From positions 2,790,001 through 2,854,000 of the forward strand of contig CP085826.1 of NCBI GenBank assembly GCA_020809705.1: a stretch of DNA of 64,000 nucleotides, written 5' to 3'. The translations under genes were made by a program, and so were the position numbers. The stretch is from Calonectria ilicicola (lineage: Eukaryota > Ascomycota > Sordariomycetes > Hypocreales > Nectriaceae). This document shows, one piece after another, positions 51,923-63,000 of this stretch; the first letter of the stretch is position 1; every line of letters starts with the position of its first letter. A model generated the notes under the pieces. The model ran no database searches. It was not told the origin of the DNA and saw nothing but the letters and a program-made list of their open reading frames with translations.

Positions 51923-52751
51923 ATGCAGCTCTAGAGGAGGTTCCTTGCATGGTTTGAAGGGACGACGACAACGACCTTGTTCTGTGAACAGGATTCAAGG
52001 TGATTCGAGGGCAGCTGCCGGAGCGAAGTGGGCGGGGCAAACGTCACTGTTGAGCTGTTATCAGACGGCTGTGATGTGTAGTTTCGTATGATGAGCGGGT
52101 GATCCGTGTCTGTCAGGATCTGCTTCTCATCTATCACATCATGGGCTAGGACTTCTCATTTGCAATATATGTACGTAATCAAGCATGTGGGATGGTTGAG
52201 TTGAAAAGGGAGGCACTTTTAGACTTTGGGGAGGGCGAAGCGTGTGCTGTCTCTGGCCGTTTTATTGCCCTGGCATGTCAAAATATGAGGTCTGGACTTG
52301 CTTGTGGTTATTACAGCTTAATTTAAAAAACAAATAGCGAGTTATTCTCAAGATTTTGCGTGTGACTTTGATGCCCAAGACCCAATAACCTAACGCCTAG
52401 CCAACACGTTTTGGCACGTGTATAGTGTCATGTTCTATTTACATTGTGCTCATTATTCCAGACCCTACCGAAACAACTGAAGAAGCTCCTAGTCAGCAAA
52501 GATTCTTGTAGATTCCATTGGTTTGGTCTCGTACTGTTTGCACGTTCATTCTCGCTGGGAGACTGTAGGCTGTAATGCTTCCTAGCCGCTGAGCGTCTCG
52601 ATACTGTAGTTTCCCATTCCATGGACGCTTTTTTCGCTCGTAAAGCCCAGATTCTGACTCTGAATCATCAACCTCTCTTTGGCTACCCAGTCGCTCAAGA
52701 GACTTCTTCTTTGTAATGTGTTTATCCTTGCCAGCTCCACCAGCTTTTCAC
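51923..52751. other. Convergent region, COT-1 / PRP11, with an open frame downstream of PRP11
   Basis: About 830 bp. The COT-1 side is ordinary 3' sequence. On the minus strand, starting right after the PRP11 stop, a frame in phase with PRP11 after a possible splice stays open for about 80 codons (to about 52490). It has a charged segment (KKKSLERLGSQREVDDSESESG). No ATG starts it. See the matching finding. Confidence 0.3.
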
Positions 52752-53468
52752 TTACCGCGCGGTCAGACCAGGCGCGGCATTGAATCTCTCTTCACGCTCC
52801 GTCATGAACATGACCTGGATCCAGTACTCCTTGGCATCGGGATCCCAGAAGGCAAACTGCCGGTCCTCGCGCTTGTCGAGCTCGCGGGCGGGAATCTTGA
52901 AGCCGACCGTCTCGTAGGGCTCGGCGGCGACGAGCAGGTACTGGAAGTTCTTGTCGGGCTCCTCAACGCGCTGGGTGAAGGCGTTCATGACCTGCCACTT
53001 GGGGTTCGTGTCGGGGGTGGCGTCCGGGTACTGCAGCTGGAAGAGCAGGCCCTGCTGGCGGGTGACGGGGTCGCGGATCTTTGTGATCTTGTAGCCGGGG
53101 CGGCCGATCTTGACGACGTTGCGGCGCGCGGCAAAGCCTGCGCCAGTGACACCGACGGGGAGACCCGTTACGGGGTCGACGTTCTGCTTGCCCTCCTTCT
53201 GCTCGCGGGCGGCACGGCGGGCGAGGTTGGTCTGGTGCTTCTTGCCCTGGGTGTGGGCGAGGTAGGAGCCGTCGTTCTGATGAACGGTAAGACAGAGACG
53301 GCACTCGAAGGAGCCGACGTGGTTCTTGAAGAAGTAAGGGTCCTTGTCGAGGTCGATGGTCTCGAGGGCGAGCTTGCGCAGGCGCTCGCGACGGTCTGCG
53401 TTGGTGGCCGACTGCGACGCGACGCCGCCGCTGCCAATCTTGGAGCCTGCGCGGTTCTGGCGATCCAT
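52752..53468 (-). CDS. PRP11: Splicing factor 3A subunit 2 (Prp11/SF3a66)
   Basis: 238 aa in one exon, starting MDRQNRAGSKIGSGGVAS. The C2H2 matrin-type zinc finger lies at residues 56-78 (C56, C59, H72, H78; FECRLCLTVHQ ... LAHTQGKKH). The SF3A2 core follows (GRPGYKITKIRDP, GLLFQLQYPD, FQYLLVAAEPYETVGFKIPARE, FAFWDPDAKEYWIQVMF). It is a part of U2 snRNP that helps commit the branch site in the pre-spliceosome. An in-frame extension to 53666 lacks similarity. The last codons CGG TAA also form CG|GTAAGTG, a full donor consensus, so a further 3' exon cannot be excluded. Confidence 0.95.
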   Translation of the reverse strand: MDRQNRAGSKIGSGGVASQSATNADRRERLRKLALETIDLDKDPYFFKNHVGSFECRLCLTVHQNDGSYLAHTQGKKHQTNLARRAAREQKEGKQNVDPVTGLPVGVTGAGFAARRNVVKIGRPGYKITKIRDPVTRQQGLLFQLQYPDATPDTNPKWQVMNAFTQRVEEPDKNFQYLLVAAEPYETVGFKIPARELDKREDRQFAFWDPDAKEYWIQVMFMTEREERFNAAPGLTAR

Positions 53469-53845
53469 TGTGTACGGTTGATACAAAGGGAAGGGAGGCG
53501 CGAGTGGGTATAGGGCCGTGGTTCGACGGCGGTGGGAGGGGATGCACTTGGATGGCAAGGCTGAGGAACCAAAAGTTTGGAAGCGATGCACGAAAAGATT
53601 AGACGTAGACTTGGGAGCCAGCCTCATCAAGGCGAATGCGCTGTGGGGCTTGCTGCGGCCAATCATATTACAAGGTTCGCCAACTGGCTCTTGGGCACAC
53701 GATCAAGCTCACCATCTCACAGGCTTGTTCAAGGCTTCTATGGCGATTTTAAATATAGTTATTCTCATACAAGTAATAAAATAATTTTTGAATTCACGGG
53801 TTGGTAATTGCATGTATCTCTTTGGCTTGAAGATACGAAGCCATC
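53469..53845. other. Intergenic region, PRP11 5' / aminotransferase 3'
   Basis: About 375 bp. A CCAAT pentamer in GGCCAATCAT lies at 53659-53663, about 190 bp upstream of the PRP11 start. AT-rich sequence at 53745-53790 probably carries the 3' end of the aminotransferase gene. Confidence 0.4.
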
Positions 53846-55265
53846 TCATGCCTCTAACTGGACAATGTCTCCATGTCGAGAAACAAATTCTTCCACACAG
53901 CGGATAAACCTCTCCAACTCAGACTCTGGGGTATCCAAGACTAGAGCCATGAAGCCTCGCATAACAATCCAGAAGCCTCCCTCCAGCATTTCGAACCAAA
54001 ACAGCTGTCTGAGCTCAGCAATCTCTTCAACCTCGCCACCCCGCACAATGTCGCGTGTCCCATCCTTTGGGAAGTGAATGCCCAAGATGGTTCCCAATCC
54101 TGTAAAACAAATGCGTGTGCCTTTGGTCACATCGTTGAGCTTTTCTCTAAATTCCTCGCCTAACTTTGTGAACTTGGTGGCGACCTCGGGTGTGTAGACT
54201 TTAGTTAACCCCGCGTAACCTGCGTGTGTTACCAACGTGTTGTTGTTGAAGGTGCCTGAGTGTGAGAGAGCATCAGGTCGTCGAGGATCAAAAGCTGACA
54301 TGACATCCGCCCGGCCGCCGAAAGCGCCGAAAGCGAGACCGCCGCCTAGGTACTTGCCAAAAGTCTTGAGGTCGGGTTTGAGATCTCGCATCTCGGCGAG
54401 TCCGTTTGGGCCGAGCCGGGAGGTCATCACCTCGTCGAGGATTAGTAGGACGCCGGCCTACTATTGTTAGCGCTTGAGGATCACATATTGCTTTTTCAAG
54501 TCCAGTTACTTGCCTTGTTAGCTGTTTCTTGAACGCCTTTTAGGAAATCCGGCTTCCCTGCTAGAGCCCCACCAGCACCTTGCATCCCCTCAATGATCAC
54601 GGCAGCCACTCCCTCGCTCAAGATGGCGCTGCGGGCACTCTCAAGATCATTGTATTTTGCGACAATCCAATCTTCAGGGTCGACATTGTTGGCCCCCGGT
54701 TTGTCGCCGGCAAAGCCCAGCACAGCTCCATGGTACGCCCCACCAAAGGCGACCACTTTGCGTTTCTTAGTGAAGGCGCGCGCTGCTGCCAGAGCGTGGA
54801 TATTGGCTTCCGTTCCCGAATTGGCAAACCGAACGTGCTCAAGATTGAAACGTTGACACAGCTCACGAGCAAAAATTTGTTCTTGAGGTGTAGTAGCTCC
54901 CATGTTAAGGCCAGCAGCGAGTGCACCGTTGATAGCAGAAAGGATTACGGGATTAGAGTGGCCATAAAGGGCGGCTGTGAACTCAGCCATCAAGTCTGTG
55001 TAGCTAATAAATAGTCAGTAGTGTAAATCCCAGGCAACAAACTGAGAACGTACATGTCGCCGTCTTCCGAAGTTAGCTTATACCCAGACCCGGACTTCAT
55101 CGCCATAGGAAAGGGCCCATTGTATAGCACAGTTCTCGTGTTGCCCCCCGGCATGGACTTGACAGCTTCGTCATGGAGAGCTTTGGACTGCGGGTTACGT
55201 TTGATGTAACGAGCCGTTGCAGAGTCGAGGGCAGTTTCGAGACGACTGGAGAGGTCTGGAGACAT
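53846..55265 (-). CDS. Class-III PLP aminotransferase, glutamate-1-semialdehyde aminomutase-like
   Basis: Exons on the minus strand are 55265-55054, 55003-54514 and 54457-53846 (437 aa). Fold-type I PLP signatures: KSMPGGNTRTVLYNGPFP, GHSNPVILSAI, RFANSGTEANIHALAAAR, GAYHGAVL, ILDEVMTSR (Asp about 242 contacts the PLP ring) and TFGKYLGGGLAFGAFGG (Lys about 269 forms the Schiff base). The closest family in motif order is HemL. Fungi make 5-aminolevulinate by the Shemin (glycine) route, so a role in heme is unlikely; a transaminase or aminomutase on another substrate is inferred. Intron 2 (54513-54458) is a GC-AG intron (AAG|GCAAGT...TAG). There is no targeting peptide. Confidence 0.88.
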
Positions 55266-56449
55266 ATTTGTGGAAATTGCGAAAGAAAACAGTAATGTTG
55301 TATTTTTTTTTTTTTGGGCTATTGGTGAGGAGGGTGTTCAGAGTCGAGACCTGGATGCAACCCTTTTGTACTACGAGTACCAAGACAATTCACGGATGCT
55401 ATTCGCTGGCGGGGCCACTTGAACCAAGCCACCGGTCGGTCTTTGTGATACGGCGTCGTGAATTATGGACCAAAGGGGCCTGGAATATTCGGGACCTAAG
55501 CTGAAAGGCCATGTATCTGCGGAATGTTCTTCAACATTTCGGGTTCCAATCCCATCGCGATGAACATGGGTGGCCTTTTCTGTTATGGTCGGGTTTCGGA
55601 TTTCGGGTTCGACCCTCTGATCTTTATCGCGGAAACACCCATCAAGCCATACCAATAAGTATTGACAAGTAATTACCCACTTTGGGGCAATGCGCGATGA
55701 TTCCATACCTTATGATTCTGATTAGTTAAAATTAGGCGAGGAAAATTGAATGGATCTTTGGCATCAGCGCAATAGGGCGGTCGCTACAAATGACTTCTTG
55801 GCTACAGAGTCCCGATTTCAGTAGAGAAATTACGCAAGAGTCTATCATTCTTATTTCGTAAATTATTTTCTTTCTAGTAAGCGACACCGAAAAGCGGACT
55901 GTAGCATTTCTATTTATTCATGTTCAAATGAGAGACAGAGGGAAATAAAATTGCTTTAAAAAGACCCGGAATTGAGCATGCTTTAGAACTTTTAGTTGTC
56001 GACTTCGCTATAAATCTATGTTATTTTGTCCTCAGTGTTGACAAAAAGGAAAACCCTCTACTTCGTTAATTTTTCTAAAAAATATTACTTATTTTGATCT
56101 ATAAATGGCGGGTTACATTATCTCAACCCCAGTATTTGGGTGGCGCTATTTTGACTGATCGTGAAAGTATGGGTTTGAACGAGGTTGGGGCTCACCCAAA
56201 TGATTTTTGGTTCAACTGCTAAATCCTCTGTCATCATTTTCAGCTGGGAAGACTAGGCTGTAGGCATACCGTGCGTTAGCCCAATGGAGGTTGTTCGTCA
56301 GCTTGGCGACCCAATCCTGGCGCACAATGAGCCGCCTTGCTTTTGGGATCAGGCTCTCCACACAGCATCTGCATGCACTTCTTCATTCTCCAGACCCTGA
56401 TCAACATATCACCACAAAAAGCCTCCCAGTCTGGATGTTTTAGTTGACA
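55266..56449. other. Divergent AT-rich intergenic region, aminotransferase / NLR
   Basis: About 1.2 kb. AT content rises sharply from about 55730 to 56150. ORFs are short. No effector-type gene that might partner the NLR is seen here. Confidence 0.45.
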
Positions 56450-58753
56450 ATGAGTGGGCCCTCGTTCCATGGGTCAGTCAATGGCCACAACGTCCTCGCG
56501 GGCACGACTGTCGCGTCTGGAGGCGTCTTCAACGCACATTTCAACACTCCTGCGTCTCCTCCTCCGAGCAAACCATGTCGGGTGATACCATTTCCTCGCA
56601 ACGAAAGCATCATAGATCGTACCGATCTCTTTGCTCGGCTGGAAGCCCTGCTGCCGCCTACCGACGAGTATACGAGCGCCGCCCTCTGGGGCCTTGGTGG
56701 ATCAGGCAAAACCCAAATTGCACTTGAGTACGCCTACCGTCGATGTCGCGACCCCGCTTGCTCCGTGTTCTGGGCCCACGCCGATAACGAGACAACATTT
56801 GTACAAGATTACAAGAAGATTGCCCAAAAACTTCGGCTAGATAACAATCTTGATGGTGAAGAATTATTGGAGGCCGTGCGTGAGGGTATTGAAGCCCAGT
56901 CGCGGTGGCTCCTGGTTCTTGATAATGCGGACAATATAGAGCTCTTTGGCATAGGGGAGACCTCAGAAAAAGCACACAACCTGGTTGCTTATATTCCGAA
57001 CGGCACTGCAGGGACTGTTTTATGGACAAGCCGAGACAAACAAATTAGTGGAGCTCTCGTTAGCGCACGACGAGCACTTCAGATCACGAGCATGCGAGAG
57101 ACAGAAGCAAAGGCATTGCTGCAACTAGCGAGAGGCTTAAATGCTACTATTGATAAACCCCAAGATGTCATAGCACTGCTAGAGGAACTACAATTCCTCC
57201 CTTTAGCCATTTCTCAAGCAGGAGCATATATACGACGAACCTCAATTTCCATACATTCATATTTGTCAAAACTTCTGGAAGCAAAAAAGAGATGGCCCTT
57301 ACTACAGCGAACACAATTTGACAGACATAGAAGACCTGGAATATCAAATAGCATCCTCGAAACTTGGACTATCTCGATAGACCTGATACAACAAGAAAGC
57401 GAGATAGCATACCATATTTTGCATACTCTCGCATATCTTGATAACCAAGGCATCTCCATGGATCTCATCTCAGCTATCGCTGCATATGGCACCAAAGGCA
57501 AGATATTAGAGGAAGATCCATCTGAGATAGATGAAAGGCTTGAAATGGCTATAACTCGTTTAACCGAGTTTTCCTTTCTGGCTGTACACATATTAGATGG
57601 CTGCGAGAAGGTCTTTGATATGCATAAACTTGTTCAAGAAGCTATACGGTACAATGTTAGCATAAAAAGGTATCAAGGGATAGAACAAAGCACAGAGCCG
57701 TCTAAATTTTGGAATAGGGACACATCATCTTTACAGAGGCAGGTCGACTTTATTAATGACGCCTGGAAAAGTAACGCAGAGCCATACTTCTCCAGTATTG
57801 CATTGCGGACTCTCTTGGATCTATTCCCAAGCGGGGAACGGGAAACTTGGGCAAAGTGCGAAAAATATCTACCTCATGCAGTGCGGGTAGGTGATTGGGC
57901 AGAACTATCTGAGAAAGAGGAGAAGGTTTCCGACCTGTTATTTCGTGTCTCAAACTACTTGTACCGATGTGGAAGATGGCGAGAGCTTGAACAAGTGGAT
58001 GTGAGAGTACATGGACTACTGCTCAAAGTTTTGGGTAGAAATCATTTGAAAACAATTACAGCTATGGAAAATCTTGCTCAACTGTATGATACGCAAAACC
58101 GATACAAAGAATCCCACAGTCTCAGTTCTGAGGCACTGATACTGCGTCAGCAAATCTTGGGCGAAAAGCATCCGGATACGATTTGGGCCATGACGAATGT
58201 TGCGACCTCTTTCCATTTCCAGAGAAAATACCGTGAATCTGAGAAGATGACTCTCAAGGCCATGAGACTTCAGCGAGAAATTCTTGGAGAACGACATTTG
58301 GATACAATAGCTAGCATGGAGCATCTGGCAAGAACACAACATGAACAAGGCAAATACGAAGAATCCGAGAAGAGGCAGATTAGAGTACTGAAGGTGCGAA
58401 AGGAGGTACTTGGAGAGCGGCACCCGGAGACGATAAGGAGCATGAGATATCTTTCTTTAGCATTTCATACTCGAGGTCAGTATGAAAAAGCCGAGGCTAT
58501 CGGTGCCAGAGCTTTAGAATTATCCAGAGAGATTTCCGGGGAAAAACACCCAGACACTCTTAAAGCAATGTATTCTCTAGCTAATGCTTGGTATATGCTT
58601 GGCCGTGGTGACGATGCCATTGCATTAATGGAAAAATGTTGGTTATATCGCTGTGACACATTTGGGAGTCAAGACGACAAGACAGTAAAGGCTAAGGAAA
58701 AGCTGGCAGAATGGAGAATACAATATGGCCTTGAACATTTGCATTTAGGCTAA
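56450..58753 (+). CDS. STAND/NLR-type NTPase with C-terminal TPRs
   Basis: Single exon, 767 aa, starting MSGPSFHGSV (an in-frame TTG lies six bases upstream). Domain order: a Gly/Ser/Asn-rich segment (2-33); linker; NB-ARC-like NTPase with Walker A GLGGSGKT (81-88), Walker B RWLLVLDNAD (152-161), a sensor-like GTVLWTSRD and LPLAISQAGAYIRR near 250; a winged-helix-like region (EVFDMHKLVQEAIR type, near 390); and 5-6 TPR units (about 525-760) with repeated LGEKHPDT signatures. Fungal NLRs of this plan sense non-self or damage and can trigger cell death. The N-terminal motif may be an amyloid-type signalling motif; that is inference. Codons are richer in A/T-ending forms (ATA, TTA, AGA) than in the core genes, in line with an accessory gene. 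Confidence 0.9.
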   Translation: MSGPSFHGSVNGHNVLAGTTVASGGVFNAHFNTPASPPPSKPCRVIPFPRNESIIDRTDLFARLEALLPPTDEYTSAALWGLGGSGKTQIALEYAYRRCRDPACSVFWAHADNETTFVQDYKKIAQKLRLDNNLDGEELLEAVREGIEAQSRWLLVLDNADNIELFGIGETSEKAHNLVAYIPNGTAGTVLWTSRDKQISGALVSARRALQITSMRETEAKALLQLARGLNATIDKPQDVIALLEELQFLPLAISQAGAYIRRTSISIHSYLSKLLEAKKRWPLLQRTQFDRHRRPGISNSILETWTISIDLIQQESEIAYHILHTLAYLDNQGISMDLISAIAAYGTKGKILEEDPSEIDERLEMAITRLTEFSFLAVHILDGCEKVFDMHKLVQEAIRYNVSIKRYQGIEQSTEPSKFWNRDTSSLQRQVDFINDAWKSNAEPYFSSIALRTLLDLFPSGERETWAKCEKYLPHAVRVGDWAELSEKEEKVSDLLFRVSNYLYRCGRWRELEQVDVRVHGLLLKVLGRNHLKTITAMENLAQLYDTQNRYKESHSLSSEALILRQQILGEKHPDTIWAMTNVATSFHFQRKYRESEKMTLKAMRLQREILGERHLDTIASMEHLARTQHEQGKYEESEKRQIRVLKVRKEVLGERHPETIRSMRYLSLAFHTRGQYEKAEAIGARALELSREISGEKHPDTLKAMYSLANAWYMLGRGDDAIALMEKCWLYRCDTFGSQDDKTVKAKEKLAEWRIQYGLEHLHLG

Positions 58754-60017
58754 TAATACACGAGGGCCGTTTGGAGCGAGCGAGTCGCTTATGTTTATAT
58801 AAATTCTAGACATTTAGTTTGAAGATGTTGATTTAATGTTTGGTTGGGTTGTATCACATGATGCTCAGTAGACACTTGCGCGGGTTAGAGAAGCGAACGA
58901 ATTCAATGTGAACTAAATAACTTGTGTGACACATGCCGTGCATAGCAATACTTTGATACGTGCCATTTAGCTTGTCATCTAGTAGAGCAGAGATACAAGC
59001 ACACCTCTTGTACAAGATTCGAATGCTAGATAAGGCTTGGTCCTGCTAAGCTTAGAGTCAATTAAGGAATCAAGCAGAGACAGGAATGAACTTTGGTGTT
59101 GGGGGTGTGACGTGTAGATCTTTGCAGCACATATGAATCAACACGAGCTTTTGTGGCACACGTAAGAAAATAGAGAGCTGAACTTTTTTGTATCATTTGA
59201 TTGTGCTTTTCAGCTCGTTTCCCTCTGAAACATAAGGTGGCGAGCGCCTTGTGATACCACATTTAGGGTGAGGCGTATACTTGGCTTGAGCTAGCTATAG
59301 GACTATTGTTCACGGGTCAAGACAAATGCGCTAATAGTGTATAGATGGGCGCAGAACTGCCGATGAGGCTTTTAACTGCGTACGGGGGGTTTCAGCTTGT
59401 CTTATTCATTTTGAGCATCTCTTGCAGTAAGTGATGCCCTAAAAATTGGCACGAGTCTGGACTGTTGGGCATTTTTGTCACCAGCCCACACCATCCCGCA
59501 TGTTCGTTCGTCCGCAGCGGGGCACCCACACGGATGCCAGAGTCCGTCGCTGCAGCCATGCGCCGGCTCCACCGGAGCTACATGTTGCCCAATCCCGGGC
59601 ATCAGTTTGTTGGGCATGCCGTTGGAGTCGTGTTGGTTGATAGCCTCGCTAAGATGAGCAATATGCAGCTGTGCTTACATGTCGTATCGTGACTCGTCAG
59701 CTTGAAACATGGGTGGTTGAGCGCGTTGGTGATAATGCATGCCGACGGCATCGGCTCATACCGCAGCGCGCGCGCAGCACCTATCAGCTGATGCTGCTTA
59801 TGCCGGACCTGCAGGACGAAATCCAGCTGTTGGGAGATGAGAGCATTCGAGACGGGCGGTTGTCGCATCATCTTGGTGGTGTTTATTTATAGTTGGAATT
59901 GAGCCATCTAAACTGCCGCGCCCCCTTGTTATTGATTGTTACATCTCCTTGGGCGTCGTAACTTTTGCAACTGTCTTTTTCTTTAGCATCTCTTCATCTT
60001 TATTGTATCAATGAATC
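58754..60017. other. Intergenic region with a GC-rich block of possible gene remnants
   Basis: About 1.26 kb. The block 59440-59890 is richer in GC than its flanks and has overlapping frames of 60-90 codons on both strands, none recognisable. A short uORF (M-N-H-V-stop, 60011-60025) overlaps the start of the next gene. Confidence 0.35.
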
Positions 60018-63000
60018 ATGTTTAGTTTCCTCAAAAAGCCTCAAATCGTTCTCCTCGACGGTGCTGGTGTGCCGGAGGTTACTGGATATGGAAAGCTCCA
60101 CAAAGGCACCTCAAACCTAGGAGACGACGGCACTTGGAAATTTGACCTGGAAGCTGGGTTGGGCCAAAATCCCCTCAATGACGGCCATGCTCCTCGGAAA
60201 TTCCCCCGCATCTCCCTCCCAGTTGGAATGATGAGAGAATCTTACGATGTCGTTGTCATTGGGACTGGATACGGTGGAGGGGTAGCTGCCAGCCGCATGG
60301 CAAGAGGCAAGCAGAGAGTCTGCGTCTTGGAGCGGGGAAAAGAGAGATGGCCTGGCGAGTTTCCCGAGACAATCGCCGATTGTGCCAAGGAAATCAGAGT
60401 GAGCGGCGAATTCGCGCCAGGTGATCGTCGGTCTATCCATGGAAGTCTTGTCGAAGGAGGCAACCCTACTGGCTTGTATCAATTCATGGTTGGGGAAGGC
60501 CAGAATGTGTACATGAGCTATGGCTTAGGTGGCACAAGTTTAGTTAATGCCAATGTTTTCCTTGAGCCTACTCCCTCAGTTCTGAGTATGGGGATTTGGC
60601 CGAAGGAGTTAAGGGGGGCTGAACACTGGACAAAATGTAACACCCATTCCATATTTGCACGCCGTAAGAACGACTATTTACTAATCTGTAATAGATTATG
60701 GCCGAGCAAGTGAAGTCCTCCAGCCGACTGAATACCCCGACAACTTCCCCGAGCTCGCCAAGGCCAAGTTGCTCAAGAAGCAGGCCGAGATTATGGGCCA
60801 TGCTGATAAATGTTACCCAGTCAAGCAGACAACCTGGTTTAAAGACGGGTTGAACAGCACCGGGGTCTATATGCAGAAGAGCACACTCACAGGCATGGAC
60901 GCAACTGGCATCAACGACGGGAGTAAGTCGACCACCTTGGTCAACTACATGAGTGACGCCTGGAACTGGGGCGCCGAGATCTTTTGCGAGTGCGAAGTTC
61001 GCTATGTTACTAAAGCCCCTGGTGGTGAGGGCTACATTATCTGGTTTGCCTGGCATTCTGGGAAACGAGATCGCTTCCCAAGCTTTCATGATGATCTAAT
61101 GTGGATACATGCTAAAAAGTGCGTGTTCTTCGGGGCCGGATCTATTGGAACAACAGAAATATTGCTGCGAAGTCGACAGTTGGGCCTAGATATGAGCGAC
61201 CAGCTGGGCAAGGAAATGAGCGGCAATGGAGACATGATGGGCTTTGGGTGAATATGCTTCTATTGATCTACTGTTTGAACTCTGAAAAGCTGACTTGGTC
61301 GAGATACAATACTGATTACGAAGCCAACTGCGTGGCAAGCCCCAACCCAACACCAGAGAATCCAGTTGGGCCGTGCATCACTTCAGTTCTGGATATACGG
61401 AGCACGGACAACCCTCTCGACGGTTTCGTCGTGCAGGATTGCGCCGTACCCATTGCCTTCACCACATTTAGCGTCACGATTATGAAATTCTTGCCAGGCA
61501 TTCTAATATCTCTGTACGCACTAATTTTCGCAATCATAGTAAGACTAGGGAATTCAGTTCTTGGGCGCTTCCTTACAAATGGGAGCATTAATAGAACGCC
61601 TGTCTATCTCGTAATGTCACATGATAGTAAGTAATTTAGCATCGGACTGCCATGAATACCATAAGACTAATACTTTCAATAGGTAGCCAAGGAAATATGA
61701 CACTGAAGGAGGATAGACCCGCCCTCAGTTATTCAGGCGTTGGCAGATCAGCCGCTGTCTCTCGTATTCACTCTTTTCTCGATAAGATGACAACAGGTGT
61801 TGGTGGGAAATTCATCCCTAACCCTATATGGTCATTTCTTGGAAAACAAGAGATTACTGCTCACCCGATGTTCGTGAAACCTTAAGCCTCTCACCTTGAA
61901 ATTATCGTTCTGACTGTACTCAAGCGGCGGGGCTCGTGTAAGCTCTGATGGTACCGGAGGCGGGGGTGTAACGAACCACAGAGGAGAAGTTTATATCGGC
62001 AACGGCACGGAAACATATCCAGGCTTGATTGTCTGCGATGGAGCCGCCATTCCAGCTGCTGTGGGCATAAACCCATTCGCTACCATTACCGCCTTTGCGG
62101 AAAGAGCAGTTGAACTCGCTGCTGAAAACCACGGTATAGAAATTGACTTTGAAACTAAAAATGGTGAGAAGATTGACTTCTTACATCTTATCAAGATGCT
62201 TACTGTATCCGGCCAGGTACACTTGATTTATTCGGCAGCCCAGCACACCAGGTACCGCGTGATGACGCCATGGACGAACTGGCCGCCACTATTATTGAAG
62301 CCAAGAGGAACGAATATTCTGGATTGAGTTTCTCTGAAATAATGTCTGGTTACGTCCACGCTAGTCACGAAGTGGTAGATTTCGAAACTGCATCTAGACT
62401 CGCACGCAGCCGCTGTGAATCGGCCCGCCTTTTTCTGACTGTTAAGTCATGGGATGCTGACCAATGTGAGTACCTAAAAGTAATAATAATATGATATCTG
62501 CTAACTTTACTCCGAAAGTAATCAATAACCCCGACTACAGAGCAAACCTAACAGGCACCTTCAACTGTGAAGCTCTCGGCGGAACTTTCGTGATCCATCG
62601 AGGTACTTTTCAGCTCTTTAGCCAAGATACCCGACAGCCTGATACAAACAACATGGTTTATGACTTTGATATGACATCCGATAGTGGAGTCAAACTACAC
62701 TTCAATGGGTACAAGGCTATTAATACGGCATCGTTCCTAAACCCCTTGAAGATTTGGGCTCAAACTACCACGCTGTATGTCAGCATCACGGATAGTACCG
62801 GTCAAATAGTTGGGCGCGGTGCGTTGAATATCCGATTGGGAGACTTTTACCGCCAACTGCGAACATTTGAGGTCACAGGGCCAACTTTGTGGTCAAGGTT
62901 GATGTCAGCTACCAACTTTCTCGCTCACTTTACAAGACAGCTCTCGATTCCATTCTTTTCTACTCTCGGACATCTTCAATTTCCAAAAGAGGAAATTGAT

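Noticed and set aside
52716..53513. 265-codon plus-strand frame
   Set aside because: Antisense shadow of PRP11 with repetitive GG/LL/VL composition.
58990..59030. Possible tRNA, from a GATTCGAATGC word
   Set aside because: No matching A-box, no cloverleaf stems and no acceptor pairing could be drawn around it.
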